DNA from: JANRIC01 sp033765345
GTDB taxonomy: Bacteria; Bacteroidota; Bacteroidia; Cytophagales; Microscillaceae
Direction of reading: 5' to 3'
Assembly (NCBI GenBank): GCA_033765345.1
Contig: JANRIC010000041.1
Coordinates: 1-43,500, forward strand
Length of the DNA: 43,500 bases
Shown here: in pieces, positions 25,215-34,382 of the stretch
Layout of the letters: each line of letters begins with the position of its first letter
Position numbering within the stretch: the stretch's first letter is position 1
The notes under the pieces: model-generated
The model's database searches: none
What the model saw: the letters and a program-made list of their open reading frames with translations, nothing else
Told to the model about the DNA's origin: nothing
Made by a program: the position numbers and the translations under genes

Positions 25215-26207
25215 TTATTTACCAAAAAGATTCAAATAGGTATTTAATCTTACTCCTCCCCAGATATAAATAAAGTTGCTCAGGGCGTTTATTGTAAATT
25301 GCACATAAAAATTGTTGGAGAAACCCATCGTTTCTATAAACAAGCTACCAGCATAAGTGACGGCTATAAAAATAAGAATCGCAATCAATACCCTCAACAC
25401 ACGGTGTATCCAGGAAGCATAATTATTCGGAAAGCCGCTACGCATGATCAACAAAAAACCTACATTGATCCCTACCAAAAAGGCTGCCTGACGGGCTGCC
25501 TGTGGGGCTACAATCAGCATCACAAAGGGGCTCAGCAGCAAATACGCATATAAAAGATAATAAGAAGGCTGAAAAGGGTAGCTGATTTGTTGTAAAAATT
25601 TATGCAGCTTTGATCGGCGCAAAATGACCCGATGATAAACCCCAAGCAGTACAAACCCAAGCAGATAACCACCCAATACATCGGCTAGAAAGTGTACCCC
25701 CAGATACATTCTTGAAAAAGGAATCAGTACTATCAAGCTCAAAGAAAGTACCTTCACCCACAGAGGCGAAAACAATCGCATCAAAACCACATACAGCGTA
25801 AGGGTCATACTGGTATGCCCTGAAGGTAGTCCGTAGGGGATTTCCTTGCCTTTGTAATAATCCAGGACTTCGGCCGGCAAGGGATCAAAAAATCCGGGAG
25901 CGTCTTTTTCTACAAAGGGGTGATCCAGTTTATTGTCAATCCCTGAGTCTAGGGATTGCACCAAGGAATCCACGTGGTAGGGTCTGGGAAGTGCGAAGAG
26001 GTTTTTAAAAATTTCATTAATTGACGCTGTCCACATCGTAAGCTGAATCAGTAAAAAACCTTTTCGGAAGTCTATCCCAAAGGTGATCACAGCAAAAAAT
26101 AAAATATAAAATGTGCCATAGCCCAAAGAGGTGATCAATTGCATCAAGGAGGTCAGCCAAGGGCTAGCAAAAGACTGAATATACTGAATAATATCGGTCT
26201 GAAACAT
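25215..26207 (-). CDS. PAP2-family membrane phosphatase
   Basis: A 330-aa integral membrane phosphatase of the PAP2/phosphatidic-acid-phosphatase type 2 family. All three motifs are present: K68-x6-R75-P76 (KNLFALPRP), PSGH at 128-131 and SRMYLGVHFLADVLGG (165-180), with catalytic His131 and His172. Such enzymes remove phosphate from lipid pyrophosphates such as undecaprenyl-PP, or from phosphatidate or lipid A; which substrate applies cannot be told. About 110 residues follow the catalytic core, with four more predicted membrane helices, making it longer than the simple 200-aa members. It is followed on the same strand only by AT-rich DNA; the DUF4174 gene upstream is 37 nt away, so the two may be co-transcribed. 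Confidence 0.88.
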   Translation of the reverse strand: MFQTDIIQYIQSFASPWLTSLMQLITSLGYGTFYILFFAVITFGIDFRKGFLLIQLTMWTASINEIFKNLFALPRPYHVDSLVQSLDSGIDNKLDHPFVEKDAPGFFDPLPAEVLDYYKGKEIPYGLPSGHTSMTLTLYVVLMRLFSPLWVKVLSLSLIVLIPFSRMYLGVHFLADVLGGYLLGFVLLGVYHRVILRRSKLHKFLQQISYPFQPSYYLLYAYLLLSPFVMLIVAPQAARQAAFLVGINVGFLLIMRSGFPNNYASWIHRVLRVLIAILIFIAVTYAGSLFIETMGFSNNFYVQFTINALSNFIYIWGGVRLNTYLNLFGK

Positions 26208-26244
26208 ATCTATGAAATGTTTATGTGCACCCGCAAATTAAGGA

Positions 26245-26709
26245 TTAATTTTTATTTTTTTGTATCTTCATCTCTTGAATACGCATTGGCATCGAGTCAA
26301 TAAGCCCAAGTATTTGACTGAGGTGAGTCATTTTATCTTCCTTAAGTTTAGTGCCGCCGTCTTTGCCGACCAAAATGAGCATAAATTGATTCTCTGCAAT
26401 CCGATAGTTTTTCCTCAAAGCCTTTGCGCTGCCTTGATTGATTTTATGGGTATCATAAAAACCTCCTTGCGGAAAGATATGCAAAACTACTATATCCCGA
26501 TCTTCCAAAGCTTTTTTCTCATTCTCGAGTGCTCGGATTTGTCTAAGATAAACTGTATCCGTTTTAGAAGGGCTAAAAATAAGAATCAGGCGGTTTTTCC
26601 ATCGGAAATTTTCTAAATCCAATGTATCTTCGCCTTGAAGTACATCGGTAGAGGAGCAGGAAATTTGCATTCCAGCTATTAAAAAGGTGTATATCAATAA
26701 AATTCGCAT
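26245..26709 (-). CDS. DUF4174-type lipoprotein
   Basis: A 154-aa protein when started at the ATG at 26709; a longer frame adds MHYF. MRILLIYTFLIAGMQIS followed by Cys18 is a lipoprotein signal peptide. The mature part has LENFRWKNRLILIFSPSK, DRDIVVLHIFPQGG and FMLILVGKDGGTKLKEDK, matching the DUF4174 pattern, which I regard as a thioredoxin-like fold lacking the CxxC motif. It is probably anchored in the periplasmic face of a membrane; function is unknown. It lies 37 nt upstream of the PAP2 gene on the same strand and is divergent from the FAD oxidoreductase (93 nt gap). Confidence 0.72.
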   Translation of the reverse strand: MRILLIYTFLIAGMQISCSSTDVLQGEDTLDLENFRWKNRLILIFSPSKTDTVYLRQIRALENEKKALEDRDIVVLHIFPQGGFYDTHKINQGSAKALRKNYRIAENQFMLILVGKDGGTKLKEDKMTHLSQILGLIDSMPMRIQEMKIQKNKN

Positions 26710-26802
26710 AAAATAGTGCATGTCGTTTAATTAAGGTTTATGTAAAAAACCATTTTTAAGAACAAATGATTTTGAGATAAAATTAATATGGATATTTAAA
26801 TC

Positions 26803-27870
26803 ATGAAGGAAATAGATTATCTCATTGTGGGTCAGGGGATTGCCGGCTCAGTGTTATCCTATACTTTTCTCAAAGCAGGTGCAAAGATATGGGTCATTGA
26901 TCCCAATACCCCACATAATTCCTCCAAAGCTGCTTCGGGTGTCTGTAATCCGATTACAGGTAGAAGGCTTGTAAAAACCTGGCTTGCAGATGATTTATTT
27001 CCGTTTTTACATCGATTTTATGCTGCGATGGAGGCTGACTTAGGAACTCAATTTTGCTTCAAAAAAGAAGTATATCGTACTTTTGATACCATTGCCGAAC
27101 AAAATGAATGGTTTGCCCGCAGTTCTTCCTCCGCCTGGACTAAATATGCTCGTAAAGAAGCCGAACACCAAATTTATACAAAACTAATCGATAATTCTTT
27201 TGGAGGCTGGGAGACGCTTGGTGCCAGATTTATCCGGGTAGATGTGATGATGGAAGCCTGCCGCAGCTATCTTATGCATAACCAATGCTATACTGAAGGG
27301 ATATTCAATCATCAAGATGTAAAGCTGACTTCCGAAGGAGTAAGCTGGCAGGATTTCAAAGCCAAAAAAATCATTTTTTGTGAAGGTGCCAAAGTTTTAG
27401 ACAATCCTCATTTCAATTATTTGCCTCATCGCCCTGATAAAGGCGAATGGCTTAAAATAAGCCTAGAAGACGATATTTATCTGGAAAATATGATTAAAAA
27501 ACAGGTTTTTATTATTCCTTTGGGCAATCGAGAGTTCTTGGTGTCGGGTACTTATCACAAAAACGATTTAAGCTATCAAACTACTGAAAAGGCCAAAGCT
27601 GAACTTAGCAAAAAACTGGATCAAGTACTCAAGCTCCCTTATCAAATCATAGATCAGCGGGCAGGAATTCGCTCAGGCACGCGTGACCGTAGACCTTATA
27701 TCGGATTGCACCCGCAACACCCACAATTAGGCATATTTAATGGACTGGGAACCAAAGGATTAAGTTTATCTCCCTATTTTGCTCATCATTTCTATAGGCA
27801 TCTCACTCAGGGAGACGTTTTGCATCCCGAAGCTGATATCAAACGATATGAAAAGTATTTGACAAAATGA
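26803..27870 (+). CDS. FAD-dependent oxidoreductase (DAO/glycine-oxidase type)
   Basis: A 355-aa flavoprotein of the D-amino-acid oxidase superfamily. The dinucleotide fold begins at DYLIVGQGIAGSVLSY (G10-x-G12-x-x-G15), with the conserved acidic residue in IWVIDPN. Later segments ASGVCNPITGRRLVKTW, RPDKGEWLKI and QRAGIRSGTRDRRPYIGLHP match the family's substrate and FAD-binding parts, and GTKGLSLSPYFAHHF closes the FAD domain. The size fits a soluble enzyme of the ThiO/glycine-oxidase class, but the amine substrate cannot be inferred. It is monocistronic, between a divergent lipoprotein gene and a convergent antiporter gene. Confidence 0.82.
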   Translation: MKEIDYLIVGQGIAGSVLSYTFLKAGAKIWVIDPNTPHNSSKAASGVCNPITGRRLVKTWLADDLFPFLHRFYAAMEADLGTQFCFKKEVYRTFDTIAEQNEWFARSSSSAWTKYARKEAEHQIYTKLIDNSFGGWETLGARFIRVDVMMEACRSYLMHNQCYTEGIFNHQDVKLTSEGVSWQDFKAKKIIFCEGAKVLDNPHFNYLPHRPDKGEWLKISLEDDIYLENMIKKQVFIIPLGNREFLVSGTYHKNDLSYQTTEKAKAELSKKLDQVLKLPYQIIDQRAGIRSGTRDRRPYIGLHPQHPQLGIFNGLGTKGLSLSPYFAHHFYRHLTQGDVLHPEADIKRYEKYLTK

Positions 27871-27913
27871 CCAAAATTTGGCAATCATTGCTTATGGCTG
27901 AAATTGTATCGGC

Positions 27914-29083
27914 TCAATGGGTTATTTTTAAAAATCTGGCCAAAACACCCAAAGTCATCCCTTGTATAGAAATAGAGAATATCACTACAAAAAAAGCAAT
28001 ATTAAACAAGACTTTAGCTGAAGGAATGGCATAGATTACAGGTATCAAAGCAAATACAATCGGAGTAGCTCCCCTTAAGCCCACCCAGGAAATATAAAGT
28101 TTTTTCTTCCAAGAGCATTGAAAGATACTCAAACCTAAAAAAACAGCCACAGGACGGGCAACAAAAATTAAAATCAAAGACACAATAATTCCGGGGATGA
28201 CCACTGCGGGCAAATCCTGAATAAATACCTGTAAGCCCAAAATTGTGAATAAAAATATCTCCATCAGCCAGGAAATTTGCTGAAAATAATTGCCGATATA
28301 AGACACATTTAATTTCAAATTACCCAACGTAATCCCAGCAATATACACAGCCAAAAAACTATTGACATGGATGATCTCAGACAAAGAAAAACTAAAAATA
28401 ATCACAGAAACAATGAGCACAGGCTTTTGTCCAGTATTTAGCTTGATCCCTTTGAGAATCAGATGACTGAAATAACCAATGAGCATCCCAAGAAGCACAC
28501 CCACCGACATATTATACAAAAAACTAAAAAATACCTGAAAAGCATCGAGTTGTCCATCTTTGATAAAAAAAGTAAGGGTAACCGTCAAAAAATACGCAAC
28601 CGGATCATTGGTACCCGATTCAAGTTCCAACACAGGACTAATGTTCTCTTTGAGCCGAAGTTGTTTAGTTTCTAGGATAGAAAACACAGCAGCAGCATCC
28701 GTTGAAGAAATAATAGCTCCTAATAAAAAAGACTGTGACCAGTTTAAAATACCACAAACATAAATCAAACACCCACAAATGAAGGTAGATATCAAGACTC
28801 CAAAAGTAGAAAGTACCAAACCTTGACGGATGACCGGTTTGATAGTCTTAAAGTCTGTATTCAGCCCTCCGGCAAAAAGAATCATACACAAAGCTACTTG
28901 TGCCAAGTTAAATGTTAAGTCGGGGTAATCATACGTAAAATCGTATTTTCCCCCATTCCCAAACATCAGCCCTAGGCATAAAAAAGCCAACAGGGTAGGT
29001 ACACCGATTTTTGCCGTAAAACCACTCAATATAATTCCTATAAATAACAAAGAAGAAGAAATAATGAGTATATATAAGTGCAT
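27914..29083 (-). CDS. Short monovalent cation:proton antiporter (CPA1/NhaP type)
   Basis: A 389-aa membrane protein with about 11-12 helices. Diagnostic segments are LFAGGLNTDFKTIK, GAIISSTDAAAVFSIL and LELESGTNDPVAYFLTV, with the paired acidic site of K+/Na+:H+ antiporters of the NhaP2/CvrA group. Family members in this phylum usually carry 100-200 further cytoplasmic residues (TrkA-C regulatory domains); here the protein stops directly after the last helix (ARFLKITH), so it lacks them. There is no sign of a frameshift just downstream. It lies 10 nt after the GH57 gene and so ends the glgB operon. A role in osmotic or pH homeostasis is inferred. Confidence 0.85.
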   Translation of the reverse strand: MHLYILIISSSLLFIGIILSGFTAKIGVPTLLAFLCLGLMFGNGGKYDFTYDYPDLTFNLAQVALCMILFAGGLNTDFKTIKPVIRQGLVLSTFGVLISTFICGCLIYVCGILNWSQSFLLGAIISSTDAAAVFSILETKQLRLKENISPVLELESGTNDPVAYFLTVTLTFFIKDGQLDAFQVFFSFLYNMSVGVLLGMLIGYFSHLILKGIKLNTGQKPVLIVSVIIFSFSLSEIIHVNSFLAVYIAGITLGNLKLNVSYIGNYFQQISWLMEIFLFTILGLQVFIQDLPAVVIPGIIVSLILIFVARPVAVFLGLSIFQCSWKKKLYISWVGLRGATPIVFALIPVIYAIPSAKVLFNIAFFVVIFSISIQGMTLGVLARFLKITH

Positions 29084-29093
29084 GATTCTTAGA

Positions 29094-31538
29094 TTATTTA
29101 ACTTTGGAAACAGACAAACCCTCGATTTCTGGCTCCAGATTAATCAATAAGCTGAGTTTTTTGAAAGCATTGAGCATTTCGGAGAATTTTTCAAAGCGTG
29201 CAGAGATACTTCCCCAATAAGGCATTAGCTTTCGGCTGATTTTAAAAACCAGGTTTTGGATTTCGTTCAGGTCAGGCTGAATCCCCAGGATACTCAAACA
29301 ATCGAGGATTTCGTTCATCTGATGAATCAAATGAATACGGGTATTGTCTTCATAATAAGAGCTGATCAAGTCGTAGAGTTTTTTCTCGGCTACGTGTGAA
29401 ATTTTGGCATAATTCAGAGGTACTTGCCATTTCTCAACTTCTTGTACCAAGTTCTTGAGCCTTGATGTATCCCAGGAATTAGACTGGAAGAACTCCTGGA
29501 TGTCATTATTGATTACTATATCCAGATTTTGCTTAAATATAGCCGGGATTTGCATATTGGCAGAGCGCATAACATTGATCAGGTTATAATTTCGATCAAA
29601 GATCGCTTCGTATGCACTTTTAGCTTCATCCAAGCTTTTGGCTAAGATTTCGTTGATCACTTTGATCCTTTCATCTTTGAATAAATCCCAGATAGAGAAA
29701 TTATCTCCTGGGAAATACTGCTTCATAGTCTGTAAAACGTCGGCCACATTACTCTTATTAAAGGAGTCCTTGACACGGGCAGCCATGGAAGCAAAGTTTT
29801 TGGAGGAAAGTTGATTGGAAGAACTCCCAATGATCTGATGTTGACCCAGATAAATAACCACAAAGCTGAAGTATTTTCTGGAAAAAGTAATGTTAGAATA
29901 AACCGTGGTACGCCCAATCACCAATTTTTGAATACCAGCTTCCATTCTCTCGAAAAATTCATTGTCTACGTTGTAATTCAACACATTCATTTTTTCGGGC
30001 TGATCAGCAAAAAGCGAGGCTACGGCATAGTGCATCCCCACTTTGGTAAGTGTCAATCGTGCCGGACTGGTGTATTTATCATAGATTTCTAAACCGTTGT
30101 AGTGTTCGGGCAAGTTGCTTTTGGCATCTTTTAATCTTTGGATAAACTCATTTTCAAGGGGTTGATTACTTACGCGTTCACCCAATTGGATAGCTCGGTT
30201 GGCATATTGGAGTACTTGCACCGTCTCGATACCTGAGATTTCATCAAAAAACCAAGCGCAGCTTGTAAACATCAGCAAGGCATATCTTTGCATCTCGAGA
30301 AGGCGCATAAACTGCGTTTTGCCGTGGTCTGAAAGCTCTGTTTTGACGTGTTCTTTTAAAAAATGGTCTACATTATACGGTTCACGATTGAGTATTATAT
30401 CGATATATTTGTTCCTCAAATCCCAAGGATCAGGGTTGAAGAGCTCCATTTCATCCTGATAAATTTCCGCCAGTTGGTCTCTGAGCCAATCCAGTGCCTT
30501 ACGCAAAGGATCGCGCCATATCTGGTTCCAATCCGGCCGACCACCCGTAGAACAACCACAATTGCTTCGCCAGCGTTCTACACCGTGGGCACAACTCCAG
30601 GAGCTGTTTTCATAAATTTCTACTTCGTATTGAGGTTCGAAAAGGCTTAGATATTCACTATAATTGACGATTCGAGCCAGATTATTCTCTTCAATATAAC
30701 GTAGGCAATAGGCAAGAGCCATGTCGCCGTAGCGGTGGTGGTGTCCATAACTTTCGCCATCGGTAGCCACGTGTACCAATTGTGGAGTGTTATCATTGGC
30801 ATTAAAAGCCCCTAAGAGATGATTGGCAAATTGTTTACCGTCTTTGAGAAGTCCTTTGAATGCAATGGCTTGTGATAGCCCGCCATCATAAAAAAACAAC
30901 ACAATACTTCGCCCCGAAGGTAATTGACAGATATAAGGTCTTTTGGGATCAATGCCATTATGCCATACTTCAGTGCCGATCTCACGAAACCGTATCGCCT
31001 GATTAGGCGCAAGAACACTGAATTTAATGTTGTGATCCACCAATACCTCAAGAGTCTCTAGATCCACCGCTGTTTCAGCAAGCCACATACCTTCTGGTTC
31101 GCGGTGGAAGTGTTCGCGAAAATCGGCAATTCCCCAAATCACCTGCGTTTCTTTATCTCTTCGATTAGCCAGGGGCATGATGATATGATTGTATACCTGA
31201 GCCATTGCCGAACCGTGTCCGTTAAAATTACGAATGCTTTCTCGATCCCCTTCAATGATGTATTGGTAACTACTGGGCGCGTATTCTTTCATCCAAGAAA
31301 GCAATGTTGGTCCGAAATTGAAGCTGATTTTTGCGTAATTATTGACAATATCAATGATCTTGCCTTCTCCATTTAGAATTCTGGATACACCGTTCGGATT
31401 ATAACATTCGGCAGTGATCCGCTCATTCCAATCGTGATAGGGTTCGGCAGACTCCTGCAATTCTATTTCTTCAAGCCAGGGATTCTCTCGGGGTGGTTGA
31501 TAAAAATGGCCGTGTATGCAAATGTATTTTTCTATCAT
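29094..31538 (-). CDS. GH57-type glycoside hydrolase with DUF3536 region
   Basis: An 814-aa protein. The N-terminal half has the GH57 beta/alpha barrel start ICIHGHFYQPPRENPWLEEI (residues 6-25, with the conserved His-x-His). It also has FNFGPTLLSWM, REPEGMWLAETAVDLETLEVL (candidate catalytic Glu region), ATDGESYGHHHRYGD (candidate Asp region) and WSCAHGVERWRSNCGC. The C-terminal half (about 420-790) is helical and corresponds to DUF3536. GH57 enzymes act on alpha-glucans (amylase, transferase or branching activity). Adjacency to glgB (67 nt upstream on the same strand) supports a role in glycogen metabolism. The exact reaction is not shown by the sequence. No signal peptide, hence cytoplasmic. 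Confidence 0.87.
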   Translation of the reverse strand: MIEKYICIHGHFYQPPRENPWLEEIELQESAEPYHDWNERITAECYNPNGVSRILNGEGKIIDIVNNYAKISFNFGPTLLSWMKEYAPSSYQYIIEGDRESIRNFNGHGSAMAQVYNHIIMPLANRRDKETQVIWGIADFREHFHREPEGMWLAETAVDLETLEVLVDHNIKFSVLAPNQAIRFREIGTEVWHNGIDPKRPYICQLPSGRSIVLFFYDGGLSQAIAFKGLLKDGKQFANHLLGAFNANDNTPQLVHVATDGESYGHHHRYGDMALAYCLRYIEENNLARIVNYSEYLSLFEPQYEVEIYENSSWSCAHGVERWRSNCGCSTGGRPDWNQIWRDPLRKALDWLRDQLAEIYQDEMELFNPDPWDLRNKYIDIILNREPYNVDHFLKEHVKTELSDHGKTQFMRLLEMQRYALLMFTSCAWFFDEISGIETVQVLQYANRAIQLGERVSNQPLENEFIQRLKDAKSNLPEHYNGLEIYDKYTSPARLTLTKVGMHYAVASLFADQPEKMNVLNYNVDNEFFERMEAGIQKLVIGRTTVYSNITFSRKYFSFVVIYLGQHQIIGSSSNQLSSKNFASMAARVKDSFNKSNVADVLQTMKQYFPGDNFSIWDLFKDERIKVINEILAKSLDEAKSAYEAIFDRNYNLINVMRSANMQIPAIFKQNLDIVINNDIQEFFQSNSWDTSRLKNLVQEVEKWQVPLNYAKISHVAEKKLYDLISSYYEDNTRIHLIHQMNEILDCLSILGIQPDLNEIQNLVFKISRKLMPYWGSISARFEKFSEMLNAFKKLSLLINLEPEIEGLSVSKVK

Positions 31539-31605
31539 AAACTATAAACCAAAGAAAACTTGAAAGAATGTAAATTTATACAAAATTTATTAACAAAAAT
31601 TCAAC

Positions 31606-33519
31606 CTAAAATAGGGGTTTGAGAATAATTATGCTTAAAGGAGGCAGTGATAAGACAATGGATTGCTCCCGATTATGCGAGTTTTGGTTTTCTACCTCAA
31701 CTTGATCTGCTACCGGATAGCTACTTCCCCAATATTTGGAATCATCAGAATTAAAAATTACTTCAAAAGCCTTGGCTGGAAATACGCCGATTCGGTACGC
31801 TTCTCTGGGAATGGGGGTAAAATTACCCACTACAATCAAATTTCTGCTTTCATCTTTTCCTTTTCGGATATAAGCCAGGATAGAATTTTCGGCATCGTGA
31901 AAATCAATCCACTCAAAACCCTGGGGTTTAAAGGGAATTTCGTGCAGGGCAGGTTCTGATTTGAGTAATTGATTGAGGTCCTGGAGCAATGTTTTTACGC
32001 CTCGATGAGGATCATACTGTAAAAGATCCCAGTTTAGCTCTCCGTCGTGGTTCCATTCGGAAGTCTGACCGATTTCACTGCCCATAAATAAAAGCTTGTT
32101 GCCGGGGTGCGTATACATATAGCTATACATGAGGCGTAAATTGGCAAAACGTTGCCATTCATCACCGGGCATTCTTGAAATGAGCGATCCTTTTCCGTGT
32201 ACTACTTCATCGTGAGAAAGCGGCAAAAGAAAATTTTCGGTAAAAGCATAATGCAAGCTAAATGTGATTTCGTTTTGATGATATTTACGATGAACAGGGT
32301 TTTTGGAGAAATATTCCAGTGTATCGTGCATCCAACCCATCATCCATTTCATCCCGAAGCCTAGCCCACCAGTATAGGTAGGATGCGAAACGCCTGTCCA
32401 GGCTGTAGATTCTTCGGCTATGGTCTGTACATCCGGGTAGCTTGTATAAATGGCTATATTCATTTCTTTGAGGAAGCTGATGGCTTTAATGTTTTCCCGC
32501 CCGCCCATGTCATTGGGAATCCATTCCCCTTCTTTGCGCGAATAATCCAGGTAAAGCATAGAAGCTACTGCATCTACTCGAAGCCCATCAATATGATATT
32601 TATCCAGCCAGAAAAGGGCGTTGCTGATCAAAAAAGCGCGTACTTCATTTCGTCCGTAATTAAAGATATAACTTTTCCAGTCGGGGTGGTAGCCTTGTTT
32701 GGGGTCTGCGTGTTCGTACAGGTGTGTGCCATCAAAACGCTCCAAACCGTGAGAATCATTGGGGAAATGCGAGGGAACCCAATCTATGATCACACCGATA
32801 CCATTTTGGTGAAACTGATCTACGAGGTACATAAAATCCTGAGGAGTACCATAACGGGCTGTAGGGGCAAAATATCCTGTAACTTGATAGCCCCAGGAGC
32901 CAAAAAATGGATGTTCGGTAATGGGCAAAAACTCCACGTGGGTAAATCCCATCTCTTTGACATAAGCCACGAGGCTCTCAGCCAAATCACGATAGTCATA
33001 AGAATGATAGGTTCCATCCATTTTTCTTTTCCAAGATCCCAAGTGTACTTCATAGATTGAAAAAGGTTTGTCCAGACGGTTGACCTCCTTGCGATGCTCC
33101 ATCCAGTGTTGATCTTGCCAGGTATAGTCTAAATCCCACACAACCGAAGCTGTTTTAGGGGGGACTTCCCAAAGTAAAGCAAAGGGGTCTCCTTTTTCGA
33201 GTACCAGATTATTGTTGTGTGACTGAATTTCAAATTTATAAATATCTCCTTTATGAAGATTTGGGATGAAACCTTCCCAGATGCCGGATTCGTCCCAACG
33301 GGGAAATAAATGATGTTCTTGACCGTTCCACAGGTTAAAATTACCGATGACACTTACTTGTTTGGCATTGGGTGCCCATACAGCGAAATAAGTCCCTTCT
33401 GCCCCTTCGTGATTCATAGGGTGTGCGCCTAGTTTACCATAGAGGCGATAATGGTTACCGGCTTTAAATAATCGGATATCAAAATCAGTAAGTTTGCTTA
33501 GAGCGATGACTTTATCCAT
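31606..33519 (-). CDS. glgB: 1,4-alpha-glucan branching enzyme GlgB
   Basis: Branching enzyme that forms alpha-1,6 linkages in glycogen. The 637-aa GH13 protein has an N-terminal carbohydrate-binding module 48 (GTYFAVWAPNAKQVSVIGNF, about 42-61) and the barrel start FSIYEVHLGSWKRKMDGTYH. Catalytic residues are Asp316 (GLRVDAVASM), Glu370 (QTIAEESTAW) and Asp437 (LSHDEVVHGKGS). An all-beta C-terminal domain ends the protein. The length matches GlgB proteins without the extra N1 module. It is the first gene of the minus-strand group glgB-GH57-antiporter and starts from an AT-rich 139-nt region shared with the divergent GNAT gene. Confidence 0.95.
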   Translation of the reverse strand: MDKVIALSKLTDFDIRLFKAGNHYRLYGKLGAHPMNHEGAEGTYFAVWAPNAKQVSVIGNFNLWNGQEHHLFPRWDESGIWEGFIPNLHKGDIYKFEIQSHNNNLVLEKGDPFALLWEVPPKTASVVWDLDYTWQDQHWMEHRKEVNRLDKPFSIYEVHLGSWKRKMDGTYHSYDYRDLAESLVAYVKEMGFTHVEFLPITEHPFFGSWGYQVTGYFAPTARYGTPQDFMYLVDQFHQNGIGVIIDWVPSHFPNDSHGLERFDGTHLYEHADPKQGYHPDWKSYIFNYGRNEVRAFLISNALFWLDKYHIDGLRVDAVASMLYLDYSRKEGEWIPNDMGGRENIKAISFLKEMNIAIYTSYPDVQTIAEESTAWTGVSHPTYTGGLGFGMKWMMGWMHDTLEYFSKNPVHRKYHQNEITFSLHYAFTENFLLPLSHDEVVHGKGSLISRMPGDEWQRFANLRLMYSYMYTHPGNKLLFMGSEIGQTSEWNHDGELNWDLLQYDPHRGVKTLLQDLNQLLKSEPALHEIPFKPQGFEWIDFHDAENSILAYIRKGKDESRNLIVVGNFTPIPREAYRIGVFPAKAFEVIFNSDDSKYWGSSYPVADQVEVENQNSHNREQSIVLSLPPLSIIILKPLF

Positions 33520-33658
33520 ATTCGTGAATGATAATGACGGAATATACTAAGATTTATTCAATTTAATCAAGCATCAAAGAGTTTTACTTGATTAATTAAG
33601 CGTAAATATGCGTATTAAGAAGGTATTTTAAATATTTTTTTTTAATTTGTTGCTATCT

Positions 33659-34279
33659 ATGGCAATATTTTATCAAAACAAATTAAGGCTAGGGCTTGCA
33701 AAGTATCAAGAAATTGAGTTTAGGACGATTCTGGCCGCAGACAGGCAGCGGATTGAGCAGGGTTTCCGTTTACTTTCCAATGAATCTAGATACTTACGCT
33801 TTTTTACCTACCTCAAAGAATTAAGCCCGGCACAGCTGACCTACCTTTCAGAAGTAGATCAAGTGAATCATGTAGCTTGGGGTGCTATTGATCTAGGGCA
33901 AAACCCGGATTTAGGCTTGGGGGTAGGTCGCTTTATTCGTCTGGATGAAGCTCCAGATTCTGCTGAATTGGCCATCACGGTTATTGACAGCTATCAAGGC
34001 AAAGGACTCGGCAATGTATTATTTGCGATTATGTATTTACTGGCCAAACCCAATCAGGTAGATTATTTTGTGGGAAGCGTGCTTCCTGAAAATGCCTATG
34101 TGTTGGAAAAACTACGAGATATGAACGCCAGAATTCGTTTTGATGGCAACGTGTATCAGTTTAGACTGCCCATCTGTCAGGATATTGAAATGTGTACGCA
34201 GTCTCCCTCAGTGCAGAGTTTTAAATTTCTCCTTCAGGAGGTGAAAAATAAGCTTTTTGAGCATAATCCTGGTCTATAA
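33659..34279 (+). CDS. GNAT-family N-acetyltransferase
   Basis: A 206-aa protein of the GCN5-related acetyltransferase fold. The start is taken at ATG 33659; the frame extends four codons upstream to a TTG. The N-terminal part (EFRTILAADRQRIEQGFRLLSNESRYLRFF) is typical for the N-terminal domain of acetyltransferase-type proteins. The acetyl-CoA loop is AELAITVIDSYQGKGLGNVLF, giving the Q/R-x-x-G-x-G/A motif as QGKGLG. The substrate is unknown. It is divergent from glgB and convergent with the PD40 gene, so it is transcribed alone. Confidence 0.8.
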   Translation: MAIFYQNKLRLGLAKYQEIEFRTILAADRQRIEQGFRLLSNESRYLRFFTYLKELSPAQLTYLSEVDQVNHVAWGAIDLGQNPDLGLGVGRFIRLDEAPDSAELAITVIDSYQGKGLGNVLFAIMYLLAKPNQVDYFVGSVLPENAYVLEKLRDMNARIRFDGNVYQFRLPICQDIEMCTQSPSVQSFKFLLQEVKNKLFEHNPGL

Positions 34280-34382
34280 ATACTCCGCCGCCTCTTGATC
34301 AGTATTAGATTGATTTTACTCGATGCAGCAGATTAGCCCATCGTCTAAACTCCAATTTTGCATGAATGCCAACAAGTATTTT

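Noticed and set aside
25064..25273. Plus-strand 69-codon frame before the PAP2 gene's end
   Set aside because: Extremely AT-rich, rich in Phe, Tyr, Ile and Lys as expected of chance translation, and overlaps the PAP2 gene.
32383..33060. Plus-strand open frame of 225 codons opposite glgB
   Set aside because: glgB is certain on the other strand and covers all of it; the product has no recognisable domain.
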